64,000 nt of DNA from Aedes albopictus (Eukaryota > Arthropoda > Insecta > Diptera > Culicidae), in assembly GCF_035046485.1 (NCBI RefSeq), contig NC_085137.1, forward strand, positions 5,991,977-6,055,976, in the 5' to 3' direction. The translations under genes were made by a program, and so were the position numbers. The notes beneath the pieces are model-generated. The model did not search any database and had not been told where the DNA came from. It saw only the letters and a list, made by a program, of their open reading frames with translations. Shown here piece after piece: positions 11,301-21,805 of this stretch (positions are counted from its first letter, which is position 1; the number at the start of each line of letters is the position of its first letter).

Positions 11301-11946
11301 TATCTATGGATCATTTTTAGAGTTAAAATCTGACCAAGGTACAGAGTTCAAGAACGAAGTACTTAAGCAGATTAGTAAAATACTTAATTTTAAACAAACA
11401 TTCTCAACTGCTTACCATCCACAATCCATTGGAGCACTAGAAAGAAATCATAGGTGTTTAAACGAATACCTACGAAATTTTTCCAACGTACACCACAATG
11501 ATTGGGATGAGTGGACTAAATTTTATGAATTTACCTATAACACTACTGCTCACACCGATACCGAATATACACCTTTTGAACTTGTATTCGGTAGAAAAGC
11601 CAAACTTCCTCAGGATATGCAAAAAGTTACACCAGAACCGATATATAATTTGGACGAATACTACACAGAGTTAAAATTCAAACTGCAAAAATCAAGCGAA
11701 ATAGCTAGGAAAATTTTAATAGAACAAAAAATCAAACGAACACAAAATTTGAATAATAACTTAAATCCAATAGATGTTTCTGTAGGAGATTTGGTGTATT
11801 TATCAAACGAAAATAGGAAAAAGCTTGAGCCACATTTTATAGGTCCATTCAAAATTAAAGAAGTTGACAATATACATTGTAAAATAATCGATATTTCCAA
11901 CAAAAAAGAAATACAAGTACATAAAAACCGAATCATAAAAATGTAA
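8338..11946 (+). CDS. pol: Pol polyprotein (protease, RT, RNase H, integrase), expressed as Gag-Pol
   Basis: The -1 frame is open from 8338; the first internal Met is at 8428, after which 1,172 residues follow. Numbering from that Met: aspartic protease DSGAD at 3-7 (8434-8448); RT with LPFGL and YIDD (Y at 412, 9661-9672); RNase H with TDAS (Asp 561); integrase HHCC finger (His 840 and 847, CKLC) and a catalytic D-D-35-E triad (Asp 909, Asp 969, Glu 1005); and a C-terminal GPF module near 11839. All catalytic residues are present with no stops, so the enzyme set looks functional. No chromodomain and no env follow; the stop is 77 nt before the 3' LTR. Confidence 0.93.
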   Translation, partial: RPNSTLFTINPSASNFIKAHIGISNSTCTFMVDSGADVSIFKLNNILHDQLINRDQRCMISGISENKIETVASAVTQLTFQNTITLEHEFQIVEENFPIFTDGILGRDFLTAFKCSIDYESWILNIRCNNEEVNIPIEDNFNGGFILPERCEVVRKINDLNLNEDMLVCAEEIQPGIFCGNTLTSPSTKYVKFINTTDKAVLIKDFKPMMKPLKNFIVANVNKNGNISDRTDQIRSKINVSELPASAKEPFENLIHEYNDIFALGEDNLTTNNFYSQNIELSDNVPVYIPNYRNIHAHNEEIESQVQNLLKNDVIEHSVSAYNSPILLVPKKSSSSEKKWRLVVDFRQLNKKILADRFPLPRIDTILDQLGRAKYFSTLDLMAGFHQIPLDFDSRKYTAFSTPSGHYAFTRLPFGLNISPNSFQRMMTIAMAGLTPECAFVYIDDIVVIGCSINHHLNNLKRVFERLRQYNLKLNPEKCQFFKAEVTYLGHKISDNGILPDNSKFDVIKKYPKPTNADDVRRFVAFCNYYRKFVPNFAQLARPLNNLLKKDIKFTWSNDCQAAFEALKEKLLNPPILKYPDFTKQFVLTTDASNIGCGAVLSQNFDGNDLPIAYASKAFSHADTKKHTIIQEMIAIHWAIDHFKPYLYGRRFMIRTDHRPLVYLFGMKEPTKKLTQMRLDLEDYDFEIQYIKGSNNVGADALSRIITSDDIKSKSILMVHTRSMTKNQHKIDKTKTVSQKKKLDHLLVYETESPADIKKLNKMKICMQNGMIIIKLMNENMRKTLITLERDIIHENESQTLEFALSEMNKILENRKIAMSTQEDILKHIPLQDFKRIALDVIRKFELILYRPPKELTNSEEINNILHDFHMTPTGGHIGQNRLYLKLRDLYFWKGMRSSITKFVKACKLCKMNKVTKRTKEESLVTTTPCKPFDIISIDTVGPLPRTAKNNRYCITLQDDLTKYVVIIPLENKEADTIAKALVQNFILIYGSFLELKSDQGTEFKNEVLKQISKILNFKQTFSTAYHPQSIGALERNHRCLNEYLRNFSNVHHNDWDEWTKFYEFTYNTTAHTDTEYTPFELVFGRKAKLPQDMQKVTPEPIYNLDEYYTELKFKLQKSSEIARKILIEQKIKRTQNLNNNLNPIDVSVGDLVYLSNENRKKLEPHFIGPFKIKEVDNIHCKIIDISNKKEIQVHKNRIIKM

Positions 11947-12008
11947 CAAAATATATTGTAAAAGATTCTTTAAGTGATGCTTGATCAGAATAGCTACGCC
12001 ATTCTTCT

Positions 12009-12023
12009 GAAAAAGGGGAAAGG
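12009..12023 (+). other. polypurine tract
   Basis: GAAAAAGGGGAAAGG directly abuts the 3' LTR: the plus-strand primer for reverse transcription. Confidence 0.85.
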
Positions 12024-12389
12024 TGTAGTGCAAAACGAGCCAATTCTACATACGCGACGAACGTGCTATCGTTCGTATCCCAACGCTTACGTTTGCAAAT
12101 TAATTACAACAATGTATCGCTCGCCAAATCGATATGAGCATACGACGGTTCGATCGAGACGACGACGACGCGTCGTCCGCTGACCTAAGCATAAATCACT
12201 CCAGGAAACTTCCATAAGGTTCTATGTAAACACATTGTATAATATACTTTTGGCAGTCTGGCTGGCCCTATAAAAGGGGTCTTCCCAGGCCGAATAAATC
12301 AGTTCAATTTGGTCTTCGGACCTCAACGCATAACGTCGTTTTTAATCGATATCACCGCCGAGTGTTGTAAAATAAGACACAGCGTTACA
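12024..12389 (+). repeat. 3' LTR of the mdg1-like element
   Basis: 366 bp, matching 5822-6187 base for base in my reading. It is followed by the second copy of TATT. Confidence 0.95.
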
Positions 12390-12539
12390 TATTACGCTAA
12401 ATTTCCTGAATATTCTGATAAACATAAGAAACCTGGGAACCCCTTTGGTCCCGAAACCATGAAAACATTAAAACAACTTGGCATTTATCAGATTTGCTGG
12501 TATGTCTGAAACGTATGGATAAACTTGTAATTAATTAGA

Positions 12540-12690
12540 AAGCACATAATGATGCTAATTGACAAATTGAGAGATGAGTTTGTGAAAAAATAGCGTTCTG
12601 GTGGGATTTGAACCCACGACTCCTTATTCGCTAGTCCGGCTTTTTAACCAACTAAGCCACAGAACAGATAATGATTCTGCGGAATAGAAA
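12540..12690 (-). repeat. tRNA-like SINE head, copy 2
   Basis: On the minus strand GTGGCTTAGTTGG (A box) and GGTTCAAATCCC (B box) are separated by a tRNA-like distance, and the acceptor-like ends GTTCTG/CAGAAC pair. The anticodon loop is abnormal. It is the same family as 60-200 by shared flank. Confidence 0.5.
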
Positions 12691-13233
12691 GCCAGACTGA
12701 TCTCGAGCCCATACCATTAACATTACTTTTAGACTTGATAAAATATTCAGGCGGCGCTGTACAAGGGCATGCCTTGTGAAGTTAGGTAATGTAGCCTCGG
12801 GATATAAAATAAGGGTATTATGTTTTGTGCCTAATCTGATGCTATTTGAGCAAAACTTTGTCACAGTGACTATGTTGTTACGTTCTAAATTTCTTGCGTA
12901 TAATTCACCATAGTGACTCCAACTTTTGCTTAAAATAGGCAGGAGTGCAGAGTATTATTTCGCGCTGTTTGTGCCATTTTATGGTGATAACGGAGAATTT
13001 ATCATCTCACCATACAAAACCCCAGCTCATCAGTATAAATCTAGTACTTTATCAGCCATACCCTACTGCAACCGCTCACATAGTACCTAAGTGGAGAATG
13101 GAACTGTAAGTTAGGTTAAGCAGTTAAGAAGTAAAAAAAAAGTTTGCTGAAACAACAAACCTTCTACAAATTGTAAAAGCATAATGACCTCGCCTAGACA
13201 CGAATGCCACTACCAAACGTGGTAAAGTGTCTT

Positions 13234-13262
13234 TAATAAATAATAATAATAATAATAATAAT
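13234..13262 (+). repeat. (ATA)n microsatellite
   Basis: About eight uninterrupted AAT/ATA triplets. Confidence 0.9.
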
Positions 13263-13379
13263 GACCTCGCCCGATCACGGCCCACTTATGATTCATATGC
13301 AGAAGGCCCTTATCTTAGAGGGTCAACTGACTTCTGGGGCACTGGATCCGCCGTTTTGATAATAAGTCGGGGTAGAATT

Positions 13380-14060
13380 TAGAGTTGTTTCATAGGGTCT
13401 CTAAGAGGTTTCGGGGGCTTTAGAGTCTTTCAGGAGAGCATCAAGTGGGTTTCAAAGCGAAGCAGTTTCAGGAGGTTTCAGAGGGACTCTTGGTGATTCC
13501 CCAGAGTTTTGGAAGGCTTCACAGGATTTCAGGTGAGCTTCAGGTGAATTTCAGGAAGGGTTTCAGAGGGATTTTAAGACGTTCAAAGCAAACTTACGTT
13601 TAGGTTCTTAGGGGCTTCAAGAGGGTTTCAGAGGTCGCAAGAGGTTTCAAAGGGGTTTCAAAGTTCAGTCTCAGGGGTATTTCAGTGAGTTTCAGGAGAC
13701 TTCAGAGCAATTCCTGACAGTTTTAAAGCCTTTCAAATATTTTTGATAGGCGAGGTTGGCGGTTTTTTTTGGAAGGACTATGAGTATTCCCGTAGGTTTC
13801 AAGGGTTCACACGTTTTCGAAGAGAGCATCAAGAGAGATCCAGAATGATTTTAGAGTGGTATTTCAATAGGATTTCTGGTACATTTAGGAGGTTTCAAAG
13901 GGATTCCCCGGGTGTTTAGGGTCTTTCCCTAGCTTTCAGGTGAGTTTTAAAGGACTTGAGCTTTAGAGGACTTAAAGGGGGTTTGAGAGGCAATTAAAGG
14001 CATTTCAGTGGATTTTAGAGGGTTTTCGGAGTCTTAAAGAATTTCACATGGAAAGTGATT
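13380..14060 (+). repeat. degenerate TTTCAGAGG-type minisatellite
   Basis: Short units such as GGTTTCAGAGGG and GATTTCAGG recur with many changes. No coding potential. It ends about 80 bp before the LTR element at 14146. Confidence 0.7.
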
Positions 14061-14145
14061 TGGTGATATCTTCGTCATCTATAGTTCGATTTTAATTATT
14101 TTTGGCTCAATTCAAAGATTATTTACTAGATTTACGATTGGTGTC

Positions 14146-14264
14146 TGTAGTATTGTGTAACATGTTGAGTTAGAGTAGGCTGTGCCTAAGGGACTGACAG
14201 ATAGGATGGAAGAAATAAAGTGATTGTAAATTAATACCCCGAACAGTAAGGAGTACTTACTACA
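14146..14264 (+). repeat. left LTR of the non-autonomous element
   Basis: 119 bp, TG...CA, with AATAAA at about 14212-14217. It matches 17960-18078 fully by eye. Confidence 0.9.
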
Positions 14265-16664
14265 TTGGCGACGACGATTAATCGGAGCGTGAACGTTGGA
14301 ATTTTTGGAACGGACGTGGAGCTAAATCATAAAAGGAAGCAAATTGGAACACAACGGACGGACAACCAAATGTCATCTTCACCTGCAAATCCCAACATGG
14401 TCTCAATGGCTGTTTTCCGAAAAAAAAAAAATAAAGCGAAAGTAGTTATGGCAGAACTACGGCGAAGCGGAGGTATTAGGTCATTGGGCGAGAGGATATA
14501 TAGGAAGGTATGGAACACGAACGATTTGCAGGCACCGTGAACGCACGAGATGTTCCTGAATGCACATCGGAAGCATTATTTGGAACTCGCTTGTCGCAAG
14601 GTAAGATTATCATCTGTGGTTACCATACAATTGTGATAAACAAATTTCTTCAAAGTTGTCGATGTCGGAATGGATTGTTGGAATCTGTGATTTCCGTGTA
14701 ACTTCTTGGCCGAGGTAGGTCTGCACGTGTGTTAAACTAGATTGTTGGAGTTTGACTTTAGTGCGTTTCAAACATGTTCTTTGTTGCTGCTAATAGTATA
14801 TTGGCCTGTACATGTGAATGAAGTTTTTGACGGGGGTGGAAGGAACAAGGATAGACTGTCTTTGGAGATATAGAAATAAGTGTGCCTAACGGAAGGACGG
14901 TATATGCAGCATTGTTCGAAAGAGTGGGTGTCCTGCAAGGGCTCAGAACTTGGCTCAGAGAATCTGTAGAGAGGCGAATGAGTCAAGTATATTTGGTAAA
15001 AGTCTTTTCTGTGTTGGTGTTTGGTTTGGAATTTGTTTAAGGAGGTTAAAAAAGAGATTTTCATCAGCTATCAGATGATCTGAGATTGCTAAGTAAACTA
15101 AATGTTACTGGTAAAAAAAAAGTTGCTTAGATCCGTACTAGGTATCCTATGCAGCAATACACTATGTAGTCATTAGTAATTTACAAAATCTTCATCAGCC
15201 TATTGATTTCAATCAATAGTAAAAACTTATGTAAAATTCGATATTCCTTAAACATACATTGTGTTGAATCAAGAGCCATTATAATAATATTTATTATTGC
15301 ATTTTATAAACGGCATAGTTACATAACATAATATTCTTTGAAGCATAATTTGATATTGATCGCAACATAAAATCAAAATGTATTACGTTTAGCTTAACCG
15401 ATTGCTTGCTAGAAGTGGCAGCTACATTCTAAAATTAAAAATTAGAAATTGGCAATGAATTTGTTGAGATTTATCTGACACTTTGTATAAGTGCAACAAT
15501 AAAAAAAATCTCTTGTGAATTCATACCTTTGTTAGACAAATAAATAGAAAAATCAATAAACTTGTGAATGAGTACTTTATGAAGACGTTAGTACTGTTAA
15601 GTTATTGATAATTAACCATGTAGATATATGCCCCATGAATTTGAAAAAAAAACTATTTTAAATTATTCCCTTTCGGAAACAGAAGTGAAAAAAATCTACT
15701 ATTTAATTCTTGGAACGTTATATTTGAATGTGAATGAATTTGAAGTCATTAGTGCATTTGGCTAGCTATAAGTCATTTAGGACCAAGCGTTATTTTGACC
15801 ACATTTGATTTTTCGTTTTCTTATGATTAAGAATGTTTATTCCTGTAGTAGAATATCGTTTCTTTGGAAGGCTCTCACATAAAAATGGTTCGAAATGGAC
15901 CCGAACAATCAATACACATCAATGAAAAAAATATATATAGGCAAGTTGTCTAATATTTTTAACAGAGCTACCACAGTTCAAATTATTTTGATGGATTAGT
16001 TAATCTTTTATAAAATAAATCGATTTTCAAAAGCCTGACTAGTAAAAATGGTAGGAAAACAAAAGTATATCATATGGATTATTAAGTACATGAGCTATTC
16101 GGAAATGTTGTTTGTACGTTTAATTTCAATGCGGATACGTTGACGGAATCATCAAATACAGTTTATAATGTTTTATAAAAAAATCACCAAAAATTTCAAA
16201 GAGATAGTGGAAAACAATATAATACGATGTGGGAAGTTTTGAGATATGGTTCAGTGTAAGTAAATTGGTCCTTGTACTGCAGGGCACGTTACGGACGAAT
16301 AGTAAGTTAACAGAAACGTTAATGTTACGCAGAAAGTTCCTTTTGCATCCAAATATAGAGGATATACTTAGCTTAGTCTATTTGGAGGTGAACAATGAAA
16401 AGAAAATATCTTAGTTCATGTATAGTCAATGCGACGGTCTCATGAAAGATTTTAGTCCACCTGAAGGAATTATCAGAGCTTTATGAGACTTCAGCCTAAT
16501 TTCTTAAAAAAAAAAATAAAAAAAACCCAAAATATGGGGATGCATATATTCAAGGCTATTTGGAGAAAGGGACTCCAGTTCACTGAAGACCAAATAATTA
16601 AAGAGTGATCCTAATCAATTTTGGCAAAAATCCAGTTTTCTACCTGATGCAGGAACTCCTATTC

Positions 16665-17450
16665 AGTCTATCTACGACAAAAGGAAATGCAAAGGAAACG
16701 GATTGTTTCAGTCTGCATAAGAAAAGACCAAATGTAGGAGATTTGTCTCAGTCCATTTGGCAGTCCAGCCTATCATGAGATGTAGGAAGTGAGACTTCAG
16801 TCCATCTATGATACAGGGATATGCAAAGGAAACGGGATGTTTCAGTCTGCATAAGAAAAGACCAAATGTAAGAGTATGTCTCCGTCCATTTGGCAGTCCA
16901 GTCTATCATGAGATGTAGGAAGTGAGACTTCAGTCCATCTATGATAAAGGGATATGCAAAGGAAACGGGATGTTTCAGTCTGCAATAAAAGACCAAATGT
17001 AGGAGAATTGTCTCAGTCCATTTGGCAGTCCAGGCTATCATGAGATGTAGGAAGTGAGACTTCAGTCCATCTATGATAAAGGGATATGCAAAGGAAACGG
17101 GATGTTTCAGTCTGCATAAGAAAAGACCAAATGTAAGAGTATGTCTCCGTCCATTTGGCAGTCCAGTCTATCATGAGATGTAGGAAGTGAGACTTCAGTC
17201 CATCTATGATAAAGGGATATGCAAAGGAAACGGGATGTTTCAGTCTGCAATAAAAGACCAAATGTAGGAGAATTGTCTCAGTCCATTTGGCAGTCCAGTC
17301 TACCATGAGATGTAGGAAGTACAACTTCAGTCCATCTATGGTAAAGGGATACGCATAGGAAACCAAATGTTTCAGTCTGCATTAAAAGACCAAGTGTAGG
17401 GGATTCGTCCTAGTCCATTTGGCTGTCCGATCTACCGAGAAGTTAAGAAA
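16665..17450 (+). repeat. 132/133-bp tandem repeat with higher-order dimer structure inside the LTR element
   Basis: The phrase CCATCTATGATA(A/C)AGGG recurs at 16802, 16935, 17067 and 17200, with a variant at 17332: spacings of 133, 132, 133 and 132 bp. Two monomer types alternate (one with GTAAGAGTATGTCTCC, the other with GTAGGAGAATTGTCTC), so the real unit is a 265-bp dimer. A diverged monomer lies on each side. Minus-strand frames here are only repeat translations. Confidence 0.9.
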
Positions 17451-17959
17451 GGTAGTTGATCTTCCATTTGCTTTATATCGTGGTGAAGGAAAGACATAGT
17501 AGAAAATTTGCTAATAAAATTATTGTAAGTCTCGTTTAGGAACATGCATCTTGGACAATGTTGGACACCGCTGCTGAAGGTATATTAAAGAAGCACATGT
17601 TATTTGCAGAAGTATTAGGTAAGATTTTAAATCTTTTGAAGAAAGGAAGAGAATGGCTGTTGTAAAGAGATAAGCAACAATGTTATTACTCATAGTTTAT
17701 TCCACATAATTTACAAGTCTATTTCCCAAACATATTAGGTGAACAAGAGGACTAACCGAGAATGATGAAAGACGCTGTACATGGATGGATGGACAACTCA
17801 GCTATTTCCTTTGGCGCTGAGATCTTCCATTTGTGATTCAAGATATGTATGGACGATAAATAGTAATATTTAAACAAATGTATTGCACAGTGAGGAGATT
17901 TAGGGATGTGTGAGAGTAACAATCGTATTTTAAAAAAAAATATTGGAAGAAAGGAGAGA

Positions 17960-18078
17960 TGTAGTATTGTGTAACATGTTGAGTTAGAGTAGGCTGTGCC
18001 TAAGGGACTGACAGATAGGATGGAAGAAATAAAGTGATTGTAAATTAATACCCCGAACAGTAAGGAGTACTTACTACA
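17960..18078 (+). repeat. right LTR of the non-autonomous element
   Basis: 119 bp, preceded by a polypurine tract and followed by GTGTC. Confidence 0.9.
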
Positions 18079-18229
18079 GTGTCTTTGTTATAACGTATTC
18101 AACGATATTCATTTATAAAAATGTTATGTAAAGTTAACACATTTCAAAAAATGAGACAATTTTACGTTAAGTTTTAGTATGTGAATTTTAACAAATTTGT
18201 GTGGGTCAATGTCTATGCAGTAAGTATCA

Positions 18230-18715
18230 TTCATTATGTTTCAAATAAGCCAACAAGAATTAAAATTGAATGAAAGGTGTCAAAGATATCAACAAATCTC
18301 TTTTCCATGTTTTACGATAGTGACCCCAAACTTTTGGTCGATGACATTAAGAGTTAGTTTACTTAATAACTTTTTTTCTGGATTTTTTAGCTAAGTTCGG
18401 TAAAAAAGCAGTTGAAAGCTAATAGAAAATAGGTCATATTACCGCTCTTATCTTAAAATTTTGTCGACCCAATTTGCAGCGACACTGCCATAAGTCTATA
18501 TTTATGTTTTAGAAAATTTGACAACTTTGAGTTAAGTTCACATACAATCATTTTTGAAAATTTTTCATTTAAATCATGTTTAAAGTTAATTTGACTTATT
18601 GTCTTTTGAATGAGACCTGGGGTTTTGAAATCGGACGCAAATTGGCGGAGATATGGGCCCAACATAATGACATGTTTTTGAGGAGGTGACCCCAAACTTT
18701 TCATCGGGAGTGTAT
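18230..18715 (+). repeat. TIR-element copy related to 60434-60962
   Basis: Long stretches match 60540-60950 (for example AACAAATC and GTTGAAAGCTAATAGAAAA). The right end carries a terminal motif (GGTGACCCCAAACTTTTC...GGGAGTG) that is the reverse complement of the left end of the other copy. The left terminus seems missing or internal. Confidence 0.65.
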
Positions 18716-19715
18716 ATTATTTGAATATTATAAAAATTCGGATAGATTCATCACCACTTTTTACTTAAAAGCCCAATTCAACCCCAACATATCAACTTTA
18801 CCCAGCATACCTCAGCATTACTTCACACCTCTTCCATGTGGGTTGTAAACCGTTCCATTAGCATTTCCTATTGTAAATAAATGCAAATTAACACCAATTT
18901 TTACTGTAGCACGAAACCTCTACTAGCATGGTCCGGTGTGGTTCGTTGTAACGAACGAGGACGAAATTCGATACTGCCATTATGCGGATACAGCAAACAA
19001 TTTTGACAACTCAAATCCTTCCAACACCTCCGAAAATGACTTCTGAATATGTGGTCTCTACCCACACGAGTCGGTCGAGGTGAGAACAATAAATTAGGAC
19101 ATTCAACCCCACACGTTACGGTAGAAAGTACCTCTTTAAACAGAATGGATGGAGATCGTATATAGGCGATAATGAGAAAATGGATGCGGCTGAGTTTCTG
19201 CCATATTTGCTTTCAATCCGACGAGAACGTTCGTTCGACCACATGGGTAATAAATCATGATGCGCCTCCATCATATCTGTGTATGGTGAATTGAATATAG
19301 CAACACACTCTGTCAGTCAAAAGTACAAAGGAACCCCCTTTCAATAAGCGTCCGCGGTTCAGTCTGCGTTCTGATGGAAAAGTGAAGGAACTCTGCGAAG
19401 GTGACTCGATTTAGCATATAACCTACACCTTCTTCGGGTGTTCCGCATGGAGAAAATAGCACCGTCGCTATACGTCCCTCCCTATGTGCTTATTATTATT
19501 CGCGTGCACTTGATTTTCACGACTGGCTTTCCATTTCTAGTCCCGCACCGACTGACTGACACCGAACTGGCTGGTATAGCGTGGGGGTAAACTAGGCCAG
19601 TTGATCGTTGACTGACCAGTGTGTAGAAGTTGCTCGCGTGGTGTTAAGAGATTCTGTTGATTTCGAGACGCTTGTTGTTCTGACTATGGCATAAGTTGTG
19701 GTCAAAATTTATTAA

Positions 19716-19831
19716 CCCTAAAAGGGATACCTTCATGGCCTCAGTTTCGTCACCTCGCTGAGTGTGTTCCATCAAAGACGAGCTCTGAAAGGTGCCTGGG
19801 GTCCAATGGACCCCAGGTATCCCTTTTAGGG
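19716..19831 (+). mobile_element. 116-bp piggyBac-type MITE
   Basis: A perfect terminal inverted repeat CCCTAAAAGGGATACC is flanked on both sides by TTAA (19712-19715, 19832-19835), the piggyBac target duplication. The interior contains a second palindrome, CCTGGGGTCCAATGGACCCC. Far too short to code for a transposase. Confidence 0.88.
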
Positions 19832-20089
19832 TTAAAGTAGCTTACGATTTAATTACGAGTAATTATCTCTCATAAGATGTTGAAGTCTGCTGATAGTATG
19901 TAAATAGTCAAAAAATAATAAATTTAATGTATTTTCCTGATACTTCAAACACCTTGGATATGAATTAAGTAATTGTCTGTGTTTGAATAGGATAAAAATG
20001 GGAACGTAGGAGATCTGATAGTACTTTAAATCTGTTCTTAGAATTCTAGAAAAATAATTCTAGAATTCTTCGAAAAGTTTATTGATCAA

Positions 20090-20397
20090 TCCGTGAAAGT
20101 CTCATCAAAGACCATTGTTGCTTTCATCAGTCTAGTCAGCTTTCCTCCGTCTACTTTGGATCCTTATGACCGGCAAACAACGACGTTGTCCGCGAAATAC
20201 GAAGGCGCATTATCAGTGGGAGTTGGGCCTCACAAGTATCTGCAGATTCTGCAGTCGCACAAAATGTATCATGTACAAAACGCTGATAAGACCGGTAGTT
20301 CTGTACGGACAAGAGATCTGGGCCATGCTCGAGGAGGACATGCAAGCACTCGATATGTTCGAGCGTCGGGTGCTTAGGACCATCTTGTCGGCTGTTC
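20090..20397 (+). pseudogene. LINE reverse transcriptase fragment, part 1
   Basis: The frame near 20260-20397 reads KTLIRPVVLYGQEIWAMLEE...FERRVLRTIL, the conserved end of a non-LTR reverse transcriptase. Upstream there are frame changes. It breaks off at ~20397 and resumes at ~22370. Confidence 0.8.
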
Positions 20398-21049
20398 GGG
20401 CTCGTTTGGAAGTTGACCATCAATGTTAACTTCTTTTCCCGATCAGCCTAGATAGCTGTGTAGTGTCGGTAGCAGTTGTTTCAATTGGCTAAGAATAACA
20501 CAACGGATCGCCTGATCCAGTGGTAAGAGTCCACTAAACAGGTGACCCCTAATTCATGGTGTTATGCGGCTTTATGTTTACCGTGCCAAGGAATGAACGG
20601 TTAGGGGGTCTAATAAAAACATAACCGCAAACGGAGCCTGTGGAGAATTAGGGCGTCCTCCACAGTATTACGCCCCTACTGCGCTAACCGGAGCAATAGT
20701 GCAGTGGAGCATGCGTTTCTCCGAGATAATCAGTTGCCCTTCTTAAGTCTCAAATTTGAGGCTAAATAAGGGCGGGATTATTCAAATGTTGTAAATTAGC
20801 TTACACTATTACCTAAATGGATTCGCTTAATGCGTTTTCGCCATTGGCATTTTTCAATTGACACCGATTTGGTTTGTCGTGGATTGTGATTGTGATTGTG
20901 AAGAGTGTAATCCTGTCTAGTTTGGGTAGGGGCTACGGCTAGGAAACCTCAGATCAATTTTCAGCGTAAAAAGCGTGTGTAGCCCAAGTGGCTCTACTTC
21001 AAAAAGTTTTTTTTCGTAAGGTAACTTCTGTATAGGTTACCTTGTGAAA

Positions 21050-21205
21050 GGGAGCATCCATTTAGTACGTCACGCTAAAAATGGAAATTTTCAACCCCCC
21101 CTCCCCCCTTCGTACAGGTTTTTCCTATACTTAGCACATTGCTTGTCACACTTTTGAGAAACCCCCCTCCCCCCACTAAGCGTGACGTACTTTATGGATG
21201 CCCCC
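21050..21205 (+). mobile_element. 156-bp MITE with 27-bp TIRs
   Basis: The left end (…CATCCATTTAGTACGTCAC) and right end (GTGACGTACTTTATGGATG…) are inverted over 27 bp with three mismatches. C-rich runs lie just inside. It is absent from the related copy at 34793-36248. Confidence 0.8.
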
Positions 21206-21378
21206 AAACCAGTTTTGCTTTTTTCATTATAGATAAAGTGTCGTGCCTCGGGCATGCTATATTCTAGAATAACGTTAACAGTATGTTTAAACCTTTCCTT
21301 CAAGCAAGCTCTTGTTTTCAGCATCTTTTCGCTGATGTTTGGCAGTATCGATACGATGATTATATCATCTGAAGTAGC

Positions 21379-21805
21379 CAGTGAAGAGAATTGTCAGACA
21401 AAAGAGGCACAAAACAAGCAACAAAGAAGATGCGGCGATTAGTCTTTATCCCAACTGGTAACAGATAATGACATGATCTCGAAATATTTTGTTGCAGACA
21501 AAACGGAAGGTGAATTTGTTGCGTACTGTTCAACTCGCGAATAATCAATTATTACTAACACAAATTCGAAACTTTTTGATGATACATCTTCAGCAGCGTT
21601 ACAGTGTTTACCGACTCGTAGTTACCGCTCAAAAATCACAATACAAGGCTTAAAAATCTCTAAACTCGAGGTGCACGATCATTGTCCTATTCTGTTCAAG
21701 TTGGGACAAACCTATGTCGCATTGGGTAGAATGTCGCAACAAATTCAGGTTGCGACATTGTCGTTATTGTTGCGCGATGGTTGAATTTTGATTCACTGTA
21801 CTTCT
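21379..21805 (+). mobile_element. ~430-bp insertion with CAGTGAA/TTCACTG ends
   Basis: This segment is missing from the sister repeat copy, which reads straight through (GAAGTAGCTCAAACATT, reverse strand). Short inverted ends CAGTGAA...TTCACTG are present. The target duplication is unclear. Confidence 0.5.

Larger units (their letters stand above)
5822..12389 (+). mobile_element. intact LTR retrotransposon, Ty3/gypsy superfamily, mdg1/412-like (6,568 bp)
   Basis: Two 366-bp LTRs (TGTAGTGC...GTTACA) that I find identical by eye are flanked by the 4-bp duplication TATT (5818-5821 and 12390-12393). Inside are a primer-binding site, two small leader ORFs, gag, pol joined by a -1 frameshift, and a polypurine tract. 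There is no env. Protein order is protease, RT, RNase H, integrase (gypsy order). The TGTAGT LTR start, 4-bp duplication and small ORFs before gag suggest the mdg1 lineage; that placement is inferred. The element lies antisense to the TOGARAM-like host gene. Identical LTRs and open frames indicate a very recent insertion. Confidence 0.95.
5640..12505 (+). repeat. right arm of the inverted-repeat element, split by the LTR retrotransposon
   Basis: The arm is 5640-5821 plus 12394-12505 (with the TATT duplicated at the junction). Removing the LTR element gives an uninterrupted match to the left arm. Confidence 0.7.
14146..18078 (+). mobile_element. non-autonomous LTR element (LARD/TRIM-like), 3,933 bp
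   Basis: 119-bp LTRs (TGTAGTATTG...ACTTACTACA) that look identical are flanked by the 5-bp duplication GTGTC (14141-14145 and 18079-18083). TTGGCGACGACGATTAATCG, a likely primer-binding site, follows the left LTR. A polypurine tract GGAAGAAAGGAGAGA (17945-17959) abuts the right LTR. The 3.7-kb interior has no recognisable gag or pol, so it must be moved by enzymes from another element. The longest frame (14265-14540, 91 residues) is Lys-rich and unassigned; it could be a gag remnant. Confidence 0.88.

Noticed and set aside
12597..12665. possible tRNA gene on the minus strand
   Set aside because: A and B boxes are good, but the anticodon arm has the wrong length and a related copy with the same flanks lies at 60-200, so a SINE head is more likely.
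16748..17366. minus-strand open frames with repeated peptides
   Set aside because: They are translations of the 132/133-bp tandem repeat.
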